A stretch of 64,000 bases of DNA from Pontiella agarivorans. Its GTDB lineage: Bacteria; Verrucomicrobiota; Kiritimatiellia; Kiritimatiellales; Pontiellaceae. Below, piece after piece: positions 27,449-36,898 of this stretch (the first letter of the stretch is position 1; the number at the start of each line of letters is the position of its first letter). The notes under the pieces were generated by a model that was not told where the DNA came from, did not search any database, and was given only the letters and a program-made list of their open reading frames with translations. The stretch covers positions 124,001 to 188,000 of the forward strand of contig NZ_JARVCO010000002.1 of the NCBI RefSeq assembly GCF_034531395.1, in the 5' to 3' direction. A program made the translations under genes and the position numbers.

Positions 27449-29113
27449 ATGAGCACATATGCACGAATCAATATTTTAGTCGGCCTGTCTGTCGGGATTG
27501 CCGCCGTGACGGCGAACGGCATGGAAAAAAAGAAACACGTTGTTGAGCGGGAACGGCCTGCGGAATGGAAAAACCTTGTTTTCGGCGGGCGGTTTGCGGA
27601 TCGCTTTCTGCCGATGCCGGATCTGGGAGGAATGACTTCGGATACGTGGGGTGAAACAAACGTGGTTCCGCGCGAAGTACGCAATGGCATCGAAGATCCT
27701 GAGTGGTCCTACTGGGGTGGAAATACGATGCTGGAAGAGGATGGAAAGTTTCACCTGATGGTGGCGCGCTGGCCGGAAGACGCACCGAAAGGACACATGT
27801 CGTGGTTCGATTCAGAAGTCGCGCATGCGGTGTCCGACTCGCCGTATGGTCCGTTTGAGGTGACGCAGGTGATCGGTCCGGGGCATAACCCAACCTATTA
27901 CCGCACGCAATCGGGGCAGTACATGCTCTACATTATTGACGGCTGGTACACTGCGGATTCCGTGAACGGTCCGTGGACTGAAGTTGAGGTGGAGTACGAC
28001 AGTCGTGATCGGAAAAATACAAAACAGAAAAATTATCTTCATAACAATACCTTTATCAAACGGGAGGATGGCTCCTTCTATATGCTGAACCGCCACGGAC
28101 AGGCTTGGTTCAGCAAAGACGGTATTGATACGTATTATCGGGTTTCGCCGGAAATCGTCTATCCGAAAGTTCCCGGGCGGTTTGAAGATCCGCTGGTCTG
28201 GAAGGACCACATTCAATATCACCTGATCGTGAATGACTGGGCGGGCCGGATTGCCTGGCACCAGCGTTCCAGGGATGGGGTCAACTGGGTGGTGGAGCCG
28301 GGTGAGGCCTATATGCCGGGGATTGCCGTCAATGAAAATGGAACCAAAGAAGATTGGTTTAAGTTCGAACGAATTCGCGTGGTTCAGGATGAATATGGGC
28401 GCCCGTTTGCCGCAAATTTTGCAGTTATTGATGTGTTGAAACACAGCGATCTGCCCAACGATAAGCATAATTCAAAGCTGATTGTGATTCCCATGACGGT
28501 TGGTCGTCTGCTTACCGTGATGAATAAAGAACCCATTACCGCCGAGACCAAAACCATACGGGTAAAGGTTCAGGCGGAAGACGACTTTAATCCCCATACC
28601 GATCTGGACCTGGACTCGCTGCGTTTCGGAGCCTCATCCGAGGTTAACTTCGGGCGCGGTTGCAGAGTGGTCAAAAGCAGAAAACAAGGGGATGACCTGG
28701 TTCTTGTTTTTGATGCAAAAGGAAACGGTTTTTCAGAGGAAAATTTTGCAGGAAAGCTGCTCGGAAAAAATAAAGAAGGAAAAATGCTGTTCGGATGGAC
28801 GCGTCTTCCGGGCATTGACTATCTTGAGCCGATTCTTTCCGCACGTCTTCCGGTTTTTAAAGGGAAAACCGCAAACGTGGAGGTGCAGAATTTCGGTCAG
28901 GTTGCTTCAGAATCGGCTGTTGTTACGGTGATCGTGGATGACCGGGAGGTGGCATCCGGTGCTGTGCCTGCACTGAATCCTTTTGAAAAGATTGATGTGA
29001 AATTGAAGACGGGAAAGGTGCAGCTTACGCCGAAATCAAAAATTACCGTTCGCCTTGACTGTAAAGGCAAAACGGTTGAAGAGCTGACCCGATCGATGAA
29101 AGAAAGGAAGTAA
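27449..29113 (+). CDS. Secreted GH43-like five-bladed propeller glycosidase (putative)
   Basis: A 554-residue exported protein. After a signal peptide, residues about 70-370 show repeated blades typical of clan GH-F/GH43-like propellers. Examples are YWGGNTMLEEDGKFHLMVAR, HAVSDSPYGPFEV, DGSFYMLNRHGQAWF and GRFEDPLVWKDHIQYHLIV. EDPLVW resembles the acidic motif that closes the active site in such enzymes. The C-terminal quarter (about 430-554) looks like a CARDB-type beta domain (ANVEVQNFGQVASESAVVTVIV). The exact GH family is not certain; GH43, GH117 or an unclassified relative are possible. It lies between two sulfatases and ends one base before the next ATG, which argues for a single transcript. 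TAAGGA lies before its ATG. Confidence 0.6.
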   Translation: MSTYARINILVGLSVGIAAVTANGMEKKKHVVERERPAEWKNLVFGGRFADRFLPMPDLGGMTSDTWGETNVVPREVRNGIEDPEWSYWGGNTMLEEDGKFHLMVARWPEDAPKGHMSWFDSEVAHAVSDSPYGPFEVTQVIGPGHNPTYYRTQSGQYMLYIIDGWYTADSVNGPWTEVEVEYDSRDRKNTKQKNYLHNNTFIKREDGSFYMLNRHGQAWFSKDGIDTYYRVSPEIVYPKVPGRFEDPLVWKDHIQYHLIVNDWAGRIAWHQRSRDGVNWVVEPGEAYMPGIAVNENGTKEDWFKFERIRVVQDEYGRPFAANFAVIDVLKHSDLPNDKHNSKLIVIPMTVGRLLTVMNKEPITAETKTIRVKVQAEDDFNPHTDLDLDSLRFGASSEVNFGRGCRVVKSRKQGDDLVLVFDAKGNGFSEENFAGKLLGKNKEGKMLFGWTRLPGIDYLEPILSARLPVFKGKTANVEVQNFGQVASESAVVTVIVDDREVASGAVPALNPFEKIDVKLKTGKVQLTPKSKITVRLDCKGKTVEELTRSMKERK

Positions 29114-29114
29114 T

Positions 29115-30677
29115 ATGAAAATACATTTGTTTGCAATGGCTGTCAGTGTTCTTGCAGTTGCCATGGGGGCGTTTGCCGATCCCGCAGCGGAGCGTCCGAA
29201 TATTATCCTGATTTTGGCCGATGATCTCGGCCCCGGAATGCTGAGCTGCAATGGGCAGAAGATCGTTAAAACACCGCATATCGACCGGTTAGCCGATGAG
29301 GGCATTTCCTTTGAAAATTATTATGGCGGCGTTTTTTGCGCTCCCGCCCGTTGGATGCTGATGACCGGCATGCATGACGGGCGCATCGGCGGGCTGGAAA
29401 ATAACCGGGCCGGATTGCTGATTAAACGTGACTCAGGGGAAATTACTGAAGAGGAATTTCAGAAGCAGTTTGCGGAACTGAAAGCAAAGGCGCATCCCAT
29501 TGCAGACAACGAGGTGTTTCTGGCCGAGGTGGCCCGGCAGGCAGGGTATAAAACCGCCCAGTTTGGCAAGCTTGATCGGGGATTCCTGACTTGGCATGAA
29601 CGGGTAAAACGGTTCGGCTGGGACCACTATGAGGGACTTTATTCGCATGTCCGTTGTCACGGCTTCTATCCGCCCTATATCTGGCGCGACGGCGAAAAGG
29701 TGGAGCTTGAGGGGAATCCGTATCCTAACTGTGGAAAAGCCAGTCAGGACGGTATGGACGAGCCGGTCGGCAAGTTCGGAAAAACGTATTGTCCGGATGT
29801 GTTTGTGGAGAGTCTGCTGACTTATATCCGGGAGCATGGCGAAGCCGTTCGAGCGGGAAAGAAGGTGAAACCGTTCTTTATTTATCATCCTTCCCAGTTA
29901 CCGCATGGACCGTCGGCCGTTCCTTATATTCACGAAGATTATATCAATGATAAACGTCTCGATCTTTCGGAAAAAAAGTATGCCACCATGGTTAAGTTTC
30001 TGGATAACCATGTCGGACGGATTATGGACGAGCTGAGAACGCAGGGGCTCGACGAGAATACCATCGTTTTCTTTGCCTCCGATAACGGGCACGAAATGTA
30101 TTCGGGACCGTTCATGGACTATAAAAAACAGAAAACGCCGGATGGAGAACGGTATGATTTGCTGGATCATAAGTTCCGCACTTCCGAGGTTGACGATGTG
30201 TTCAATGGTGCCGGCGGTCGTGCGGGCCTGAAGCGTTCCGGATATCAGGGCGGCATGCAGTGTCCGTTGTTTGCCCGCTGGCCGGGAAAAATTTCAGCAG
30301 GACAGAAAACAAAACTGCTGACCGTGCATTATGACTTTCTTGCAACGGTTGCTGATCTTGGCGGCATTGAAGTTCCGCGGGGCAAGGATGGGATTTCTTA
30401 TCTGCCGACTATGCTGGGTAAGCCGCAGACGAAAAGTCACGACTATGTGGTTGTGCATAACCGCCATAGAATTATGGGCGGCAGTGCTCTGATCATGAAG
30501 GACGGTTTTAAACTGATTGAGGACAATAGAACCGGAGAGTATCAGTTGTATAACATTCTGGAGGATAACGAGGAGCGGCATGAACTGTCGGCCGAATATC
30601 CGGAAAAAGTCAGGCAGATGGCGAAGATCCTCAAACGCGAGATTGATTCGCCGCGTCCTGATCTGGAAACGAATTAA
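29115..30677 (+). CDS. Secreted S1-family sulfatase with variant C-A-P-A-R motif
   Basis: A 520-residue exported sulfatase, paralogue of the one at 7789. The signal peptide ends near AFA. RPNIILILADDLGPGMLSCNG holds the first metal site, and FFASDNGHEM the second. The formylglycine motif is CAPAR with Cys 75: Ser, the most common fourth residue, is Ala. The minimal CxPxR is kept, so conversion to formylglycine is still likely. FGKLDRGFLTW and KRFGWDHYEGLYSHVRCHG match the 7789 enzyme closely. One base separates it from the GH43-like gene. Having two close paralogues in the two halves of the locus suggests duplication and possibly different positional preference. Confidence 0.9.
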   Translation: MKIHLFAMAVSVLAVAMGAFADPAAERPNIILILADDLGPGMLSCNGQKIVKTPHIDRLADEGISFENYYGGVFCAPARWMLMTGMHDGRIGGLENNRAGLLIKRDSGEITEEEFQKQFAELKAKAHPIADNEVFLAEVARQAGYKTAQFGKLDRGFLTWHERVKRFGWDHYEGLYSHVRCHGFYPPYIWRDGEKVELEGNPYPNCGKASQDGMDEPVGKFGKTYCPDVFVESLLTYIREHGEAVRAGKKVKPFFIYHPSQLPHGPSAVPYIHEDYINDKRLDLSEKKYATMVKFLDNHVGRIMDELRTQGLDENTIVFFASDNGHEMYSGPFMDYKKQKTPDGERYDLLDHKFRTSEVDDVFNGAGGRAGLKRSGYQGGMQCPLFARWPGKISAGQKTKLLTVHYDFLATVADLGGIEVPRGKDGISYLPTMLGKPQTKSHDYVVVHNRHRIMGGSALIMKDGFKLIEDNRTGEYQLYNILEDNEERHELSAEYPEKVRQMAKILKREIDSPRPDLETN

Positions 30678-30700
30678 AAGACTTCGGGGTTGCTGGAGAA

Positions 30701-32539
30701 ATGAATATGAAAATGATGAAACAGCGCCGCTTTATGGTTGCGGCATTAACGCTCTTCTCCGCCCAGGTCTGGGCGGGGGGCAGTTCGCCGAAAGTTGTGA
30801 ATGTGGCCGACCATGGGATTGTTCCGGGGCGGGATGTCAGCGCCGATGTCAACCGTTTGCTGGAAGCCGTGAAAGGGAAGAAGGGCGTTACGCTCTACTT
30901 CCCGAAAGGGGTTTATGAGTTCAAGCCCGAGAACGCGGTCGAAAAATACCGTGCTGTGACCAATCACGACAACAGCTTAAAGCGCCTGGCCTTTCCGCTG
31001 TTCGGATTCTCGGATTTTACGCTCGATGGCGGCGGTTCAACGTTTCTGTTTCATGGACGCATCTGCCCGATTACTCTGGACGGTTCATCCGGGGTAACTC
31101 TGAAAAATTTCACCATCGACTGGGATACGCCTTTTCATCATGAACTCAAGGTGGTTGAACGCAACGAAGCTGCGAATACCTTTGTTGCTGAAATCAGCCC
31201 CATGAAATATGGTTTTGAAGTCAGAGATGGCGAGTTGTGGCTGGGACACCGCAGCTGGCAGGATCAGCTCGGTCAGAATATCCCGTACGATCCGAAAACG
31301 GGGGCTCCTTATTGGGATACGCGGCGTTATATGCTGAATCGTAAAAGGGCCCGCGCCAAAAAGGTCGGAGAAAACCGGGTGGAACTGAAGAATGCAACCA
31401 GAGAGGCCCCGCCGATCGGAGCCGTATTGTGTACCTATGGCAACGGGCCGACAAACCGCCTGGCCCAGGCGATTCACATTGACCGCTCTAAAGATACCTA
31501 TATCGAAAACGTTACCGTGCTTGCGGGCGGGGGAATGGCGCTGATTGCCGAGCGTGCTGAAAATGTTCATCTGAACGGATTTGTGGTTACTTCGGCCGAT
31601 GGCCGCACGCTCGCCACCCGCGCTGATGCGACCCATTTCCTCGGTTGCAAGGGACTTGTGAAACTTGAAAACTGCCGGCTGGAGCACATGGCGGATGATG
31701 GAATTAATGTTCACGGGGCCTACATCAAGGTCAATGAATACCAGGGGAATAAAACATTCCTCTGCGAAATCAGCCATCGTCAGCAGAAAGGGTTGGTTTT
31801 CTGTGAGCCGGGCGACCGGGTTGCAATCACGTCGCGGGAAACGGTACTTCCGCTATATGAAACGACCGTTGAACAGGTTGAAATTCTTGATGAATCGTAC
31901 CTCTCAATCACCGTTGCGGATGTTCCGGAGAAAATTCCTTCGGGGCCGCTCTCAATGGAAAACATCACGTGGTATCCGGATGTGATCATGAGAAATAACA
32001 TTATCCGGGACAACCGCGCACGCAGTGCCTTGATTACAACCAAGGGCCGGGTGCTGATCGAAAATAATTATTTCTCATCTCAGATGCATGGCATTCTGAT
32101 CGAAGGGGATAACAAGGCCTGGTACGAATCCGGCGGCGTTCGCGATGTTACCATCAACAACAATGTGTTTGAGAATATAGGGTATGGAACAGGGGAGCAT
32201 TATCCGCTATACGCTGCGCCGCTGTATCTGCCGGAACAACACCACGGTGATGACCAGTATCACTGGAACATTCGGTTTACCAACAATAAAATCAAGAGCT
32301 ACAACGGGCTGCTGGCCCATGCTTCAACTGTAAAAGGTCTGGTTCTTTCCGGGAACATCATCGAGCTGAGTAAAGACTATCCGAACGGGTGTGAACTGCC
32401 CGCCGTTGATTTGGACTACTGCAGAGACGCGGTGATTGAAAATAACACGTTCAAGGGTTTTGAAGATACGATGAAAGTGGAGCAGAAGGGCCGTTGCCGC
32501 GGAGTGGTTGTGCAGAAAAACAGCGGACTTTCCGGGTGA
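30701..32539 (+). CDS. Alpha-1,3-galactosidase, GH110 family
   Basis: A 612-residue exported right-handed beta-helix enzyme. GH110 removes terminal alpha-1,3-linked galactose, as in blood-group B structures and some carrageenan-derived oligosaccharides. Family patterns visible are LAFPLFGFSDFTLDGGGS, FLFHGRICPI, VTLKNFTIDW, MADDGINVHGAY with the Asp pair 332-333 as candidate catalytic residues, MRNNIIRDNRARSALITT and the AWYESGGVRDVTINNN block. Length is normal for the family. The signal peptide is after a basic start; ATGs at 30707 and 30716 are alternatives, since GGAG is only four bases from 30701. It lies in the sulfatase/GH43-like/GH2 run and points to a galactan-type substrate. Confidence 0.88.
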   Translation: MNMKMMKQRRFMVAALTLFSAQVWAGGSSPKVVNVADHGIVPGRDVSADVNRLLEAVKGKKGVTLYFPKGVYEFKPENAVEKYRAVTNHDNSLKRLAFPLFGFSDFTLDGGGSTFLFHGRICPITLDGSSGVTLKNFTIDWDTPFHHELKVVERNEAANTFVAEISPMKYGFEVRDGELWLGHRSWQDQLGQNIPYDPKTGAPYWDTRRYMLNRKRARAKKVGENRVELKNATREAPPIGAVLCTYGNGPTNRLAQAIHIDRSKDTYIENVTVLAGGGMALIAERAENVHLNGFVVTSADGRTLATRADATHFLGCKGLVKLENCRLEHMADDGINVHGAYIKVNEYQGNKTFLCEISHRQQKGLVFCEPGDRVAITSRETVLPLYETTVEQVEILDESYLSITVADVPEKIPSGPLSMENITWYPDVIMRNNIIRDNRARSALITTKGRVLIENNYFSSQMHGILIEGDNKAWYESGGVRDVTINNNVFENIGYGTGEHYPLYAAPLYLPEQHHGDDQYHWNIRFTNNKIKSYNGLLAHASTVKGLVLSGNIIELSKDYPNGCELPAVDLDYCRDAVIENNTFKGFEDTMKVEQKGRCRGVVVQKNSGLSG

Positions 32540-32556
32540 GTATGGGGATGATAAAA

Positions 32557-35500
32557 ATGAAAAGATGGATCATAACAGCGGGTTTGTTGTTGAGTTGCTC
32601 GTTGCAGTCACACGCCGTTCAATTGTCATTAAATGAAGGGTGGAAATTTATTCAGCAGGATGTTGCCGGAGGCGAATCGCTGTCTTTCAGCGATTCCGCA
32701 TGGCGTACGCTTGATGTCCCGCATGATTGGAGTATTGAGGGCGAGTATGACGCGTCCAACCCGATGGCCGATGCCTGCGGCTATCTGCCGGCCGGCATTG
32801 GGTGGTACCGGAAAACCATCCCGGTAAAGCCCGAGTGGAAGGGCAAATATGTTGAAATCGCATTTGACGGGGTCTGCATGAACAGCACGGTCTGGGCAAA
32901 CGGCAGGAAACTTGGCGACCGTCCCTACGGCTGGAGCTCCTTCGCTTATGATATCAGTGATTTGGTGGACAGCGCCAACAGTATAACCTTTGCGGTCCGT
33001 GTGGATAACGAAAAACAGCCATCCGCCCGCTGGTATACGGGAAGCGGGATTTACGCCAATACCTGGTTGAATATCAAGGACAAGGTGCATGTGGCGCGCG
33101 GCGGCATTTTTTTCCGAACGTTGGAAGTCGATGAAGCTAAAGCCACGGTTCAGGTCAGTACCGAGGTGGTCGGTGATCCCCGTGCCGAAGTCTCTCATCA
33201 GCTTTTTTCCAAGGATGGGAAAAAGGTTGCGGAAGGTTTCCAGACGCTGGAAATCGAGCAACCGAAACTTTGGAGTGTGGAAAATCCGAATCTTTATACG
33301 CTGCGGACTTTGGTGAAGTCCGGAGGACGGGTTGTTGATCAGGTGGATACCCGGGTAGGTATCCGGGTGGTTGAATGGAAGGCGGAGACGGGCTTCTGGC
33401 TGAATGGAAAAAATGTGAAACTGCGCGGCGTCTGCAACCATCAGGATGCAGGGCCTTTAGGCGCGGCAGTGCCGGAGAAGATTATTCGCTACCGCTTGGA
33501 ACAGATGAAGGCCATGGGCTGCAACGCCATCCGTACGGCGCATAATCCGATGACGCCTGAGTTTTATGATATGTGCGATGAACTCGGTTTATTGGTCATG
33601 GATGAGATTTTTGACGGCTGGTACCAGAAGGCGGAACATGATTACGGTGCTCATGCTTTTGCTGAGTGGTGGGACCGGGACCTGACCGACTGGATCCTGC
33701 GCGACCGCAATCACCCGTCGATTATCATCTGGAGTGTCGGCAACGAAACCAAGGGAGAAGAGATGGGGCGGAAGCTGGTGGAGCGCTGCCATGAGCTGGA
33801 TCCTACCCGGTTGGTCACCTCCGGGCATTCCGCGCATGAAGTGATGGATGTGTTCGGAGCCAACGGCGGCAGTGAGAAACTGGGCTTTTTTGATACGCTT
33901 GAAACCGACCAGCCTTTTGTCGGGACGGAGAATACCCATACTTTTCAGGTGCGCGGTTACTACCGCACAAAAACGTGGTACCGGAACGGCTATCCCAGCA
34001 CGCGGCACAATCCGCATTATTATCCGGACCTGACGGATGAGGAAGTCTTTACCTACGATTGGATCGATGAAGCAGACCGAGCGCACCCGAAGCACATTTT
34101 CTTTTCCAGTTATGACAACGCAACGGTGCGCCTGACTTCGCGCCATAACGTTGAAATGATTCGCGATATTCCACGCTTTGCCGGCTCATTTCGCTGGTGC
34201 GGTTACGATTATCTGGGGGAAGCAAAATACCACGGCGGCTGGCCGTTTAAATCTTTCTCCGGCGGCGCGGTTGATTTGGCGAATTTTGAGAAGGATCTGT
34301 ATTACATGTACCAAAGTCAGTGGACAGAAAAACCGATGGTTCATATTCTGCCGCACTGGACTCATCCGGCAATAAAACCCGGAACCAAGATTCCGGTTCA
34401 GGTATATTCCAACTGTGATGAAGTTGAATTGTTTTTGAACGGTAAATCGCTGGGGATACAGAATCCCGGAAAAACGCACGATAAAATGGCGTGTCAGTGG
34501 ATGGTCGGCTGGGAGCCGGGCGAGCTTAAGGCTGTTGCGCGCAGCAACGGAAATGTCAAAATCGAAAAAACCATGCAGACAGCCGGGGCACCGGCGAAGC
34601 TTGCGCTGTCGGTCGACGGGGAGCCGCTTGCGGAAAATGGGAAAGATATTGTTCAGCTGCGTGTGGCGGCGCAGGATGAACAGGGAATCTTTTATCCCTA
34701 TGGTGAAAACCGTACCTGGTTCCATGTCATCGGTCCCGGCCGAATTCGTGCGCTTGGAAACGGCAGCCCGGTCGATATTGAAAAGCATCAGGGGGTGGAT
34801 AACCGCCGGGCCTTTTTCGGGTTAACCCGTGCCTTTGTTGAAGCATCTGGTGAAAACGGCGATATTGCCGTGCTGGCAAGCAGTATTCTGGGGGAACGGA
34901 AGCTCGTATACTCGAATCGGGTGAGCATCGATTCCAAACTGATTGCCCTGCGTGGAAAATTACCGGCAACCTCCATTGAAATCTTTTATACGACCGATGG
35001 TTCAGAACCGACTGAGCAGTCGTCTCCCTATAAAGGGGCCTTTACGGTTCAGCCGGGTACCACCGTCAAAGCACTGGTGGTGCTAAACGGGAAACCGGTA
35101 CAGGTGCTGGAAGAACGTTTCGCATCCGATGTGGGTATGGTTTGGAAAAGCAGCGTGCAGGGATCATCGGTTCCTGCAGGAGAACAGGCTGAACGGGCGG
35201 AATTGAACGGGGCATCCATCGTGTCGAAAGGTCAGTTTCGCGGAGAGGGTTTTATTAAATTCAACGGCACTCCCGGCGCTTTTGTACAATGGTACTATGA
35301 GAACGACGGCGATTCAGGCGACGGCAGTCTGGTTATCCGCTATGGGGGAGTTGCAGCGAAAGGGAAAGGCCACCGGATAAAAGTCATGATGAACGGTGAA
35401 ACGGTGAGCAAAAACCTGCTGCTTCCAAACAGCGATAAAGTGGGTCAGAAGTGGAGTGTTGTGAAGGTTCCAATTCAAGTGGAGCGCGGTGCCAACCGCA

Positions 35501-35559
35501 TTCGTCTGGAACCTCTCACTGAAGCAGGCCTATGCATTGACGAAATATCCATCCGATAA
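32557..35559 (+). CDS. Secreted GH2 beta-galactosidase-like enzyme with chitobiase-C-like and CBM domains
   Basis: A 1000-residue exported enzyme. The start MKRWIITAGLLLSCSLQSHA at 32557 is preferred because GGGGA lies about nine bases upstream; the frame also has ATGs at 32542 and 32548. The order is GH2 sugar-binding domain (about 20-175), Ig-like domain, and barrel (about 275-580). HPSIIIWSVGNET gives acid/base Glu 397 and FVGTEN gives nucleophile Glu 458. Ig/DUF4982-like domains follow, then IFYTTDGSEPT (about 810-855), typical of a chitobiase C-terminal repeat. A CBM6/35-like domain (about 870-1000) closes the protein. Both catalytic Glu are present, unlike in the GH2-like fusion at 1312. 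It likely removes beta-galactose or a related sugar after the sulfatases and GH110 have acted. Confidence 0.88.
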   Translation: MKRWIITAGLLLSCSLQSHAVQLSLNEGWKFIQQDVAGGESLSFSDSAWRTLDVPHDWSIEGEYDASNPMADACGYLPAGIGWYRKTIPVKPEWKGKYVEIAFDGVCMNSTVWANGRKLGDRPYGWSSFAYDISDLVDSANSITFAVRVDNEKQPSARWYTGSGIYANTWLNIKDKVHVARGGIFFRTLEVDEAKATVQVSTEVVGDPRAEVSHQLFSKDGKKVAEGFQTLEIEQPKLWSVENPNLYTLRTLVKSGGRVVDQVDTRVGIRVVEWKAETGFWLNGKNVKLRGVCNHQDAGPLGAAVPEKIIRYRLEQMKAMGCNAIRTAHNPMTPEFYDMCDELGLLVMDEIFDGWYQKAEHDYGAHAFAEWWDRDLTDWILRDRNHPSIIIWSVGNETKGEEMGRKLVERCHELDPTRLVTSGHSAHEVMDVFGANGGSEKLGFFDTLETDQPFVGTENTHTFQVRGYYRTKTWYRNGYPSTRHNPHYYPDLTDEEVFTYDWIDEADRAHPKHIFFSSYDNATVRLTSRHNVEMIRDIPRFAGSFRWCGYDYLGEAKYHGGWPFKSFSGGAVDLANFEKDLYYMYQSQWTEKPMVHILPHWTHPAIKPGTKIPVQVYSNCDEVELFLNGKSLGIQNPGKTHDKMACQWMVGWEPGELKAVARSNGNVKIEKTMQTAGAPAKLALSVDGEPLAENGKDIVQLRVAAQDEQGIFYPYGENRTWFHVIGPGRIRALGNGSPVDIEKHQGVDNRRAFFGLTRAFVEASGENGDIAVLASSILGERKLVYSNRVSIDSKLIALRGKLPATSIEIFYTTDGSEPTEQSSPYKGAFTVQPGTTVKALVVLNGKPVQVLEERFASDVGMVWKSSVQGSSVPAGEQAERAELNGASIVSKGQFRGEGFIKFNGTPGAFVQWYYENDGDSGDGSLVIRYGGVAAKGKGHRIKVMMNGETVSKNLLLPNSDKVGQKWSVVKVPIQVERGANRIRLEPLTEAGLCIDEISIR
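33238..33252. repeat. TTCCAR-N3-YTGGAA palindrome
   Basis: TTCCAGACGCTGGAA inside the GH2 gene (encodes FQTLE, as at 21528 in the kinase). Confidence 0.6.
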
Positions 35560-35881
35560 CTGCTTTAGGAGTGTGTTGCGATAGCTTGAAAAAACGTTCG
35601 GATCCATCCCGCTTGGGAAAAGCGCAAGTTTTCCGGCTTGAATGACAAGGCGCGGCTGTATACGAAAAATCTGAAAATTAACGGACACTGAAATAGACAT
35701 TAAAATCGGGGTGCTTCACGTATTTCTTTTTTTTCAATATTCCCTTGGCTGAAATGTAGGCTGTTTTAAATCATCAGAATACATAGGATGAACGTCGTTC
35801 ATTCGGTGGTTTTTTTGCGAAGACGAATTTGATCTTTTGCAAGATCAGGGTACATATAGGCTAACTCAAGCGGGAATCGTT
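35560..35881. other. 322-base spacer
   Basis: It contains a stem-loop GGAAAA-N7-TTTTCC at 35616-35634 and a small hairpin GATCTT-ttgc-AAGATC at 35831-35846, neither with a clear T run. It lacks the bipartite element found before other units. It marks the end of the degradation locus. Confidence 0.4.
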
Positions 35882-36871
35882 ATGGAAAAAATACGTTGGG
35901 GCATCATCGGATGCGGTGGGATTGCGAACAAGTTTGCCGACGGATTGTCCGTACTTCCGGCCGGCCGGCTCTATGCCGGGGCCTCGCGTACACCGGGCAA
36001 CGCGGAAGTGTTTATTCAAAAACACGGCGGCGAGGCGGCTTATACAGATTATGCAACCCTGGCGGCCGATCCTAAAGTGGATGCCGTTTATGTGGCGACT
36101 ACGCATAATTTCCATTTTGAGAATGTGAAGCTTTGCCTAGAATACGGAAAACATGTGCTCTGCGAAAAACCGATGACGCTCAATGCACGGCAGGCCGCTG
36201 AACTGACTCAGCTGGCTGCCGCGAAGGAGCTTTTTCTGATGGAGGCGATGTGGACGCGGTTTATTCCGGGAATTTGCGAACTGGAGCGTCTGCTGAAGGA
36301 AGGGGTGATCGGGGCCGTCCGTTCTGTCCGGGCGGACTTTCATATCGGCGGCCGGGAGTTTCCGAAAGACGGGCGTCTGTGGAGCCGCGATCTGGCTGGC
36401 GGATCACTGCTTGATCTGGGGATTTATCCCATTACTTTTGCCGATATTGTTATGGGGGGTGACCGGCCGGAAACCGTCAAAAGCGATGCCTGTATGGGCA
36501 CAACGGGTGTAGATAACCGGTCGTTTTATCAGCTGACGTATCCCGGCGGACGTTTTGCGCAACTGAGTTCTTCGTTTACATCCAGTGCACCGGTTGAGGC
36601 GGTGATTGCCGGGGAATCGGGGTTTATTCGTGTGCCGAACTTTTTTCATCCGGTTGAATTTGAAATCTGCCGTTTCGGCGAAGATTCGGAAACGTTGAGG
36701 TTTCCATTCCCCGACGAAGAGGGTTTTAAATTTGAAATTGAGGAAGCCATGAACTGTATAGCCGCTGGAAAAACGGAAAGTACGGTTCATCCGCTTTCAA
36801 AAACGCGACAGATTCTAGAGCTTATGGATACACTTCGTGCGCAATGGAATTTTGTGTATTCCGGAGAATAA
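35882..36871 (+). CDS. Gfo/Idh/MocA-family NAD(P)-dependent oxidoreductase
   Basis: A 329-residue cytoplasmic dehydrogenase of the glucose-fructose oxidoreductase / myo-inositol dehydrogenase type. The Rossmann motif IGCGGIANKFADGL starts ten residues from the N-terminus. EKPMTLN contains the near-invariant Lys in the EKP motif, and DLGIYPITFADIV holds the GIYP pattern typical of dihydrodiol/xylose dehydrogenase-like members. ATG 35882 was chosen over 35837 because it places the nucleotide-binding loop at the usual distance from the start. It may oxidise a sugar released by the upstream enzymes, but the substrate cannot be read from sequence. The isomerase gene starts 27 bases downstream. Confidence 0.88.
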   Translation: MEKIRWGIIGCGGIANKFADGLSVLPAGRLYAGASRTPGNAEVFIQKHGGEAAYTDYATLAADPKVDAVYVATTHNFHFENVKLCLEYGKHVLCEKPMTLNARQAAELTQLAAAKELFLMEAMWTRFIPGICELERLLKEGVIGAVRSVRADFHIGGREFPKDGRLWSRDLAGGSLLDLGIYPITFADIVMGGDRPETVKSDACMGTTGVDNRSFYQLTYPGGRFAQLSSSFTSSAPVEAVIAGESGFIRVPNFFHPVEFEICRFGEDSETLRFPFPDEEGFKFEIEEAMNCIAAGKTESTVHPLSKTRQILELMDTLRAQWNFVYSGE

Positions 36872-36898
36872 TCCCGAATAGTAAAGGCAGAGGTGAAT

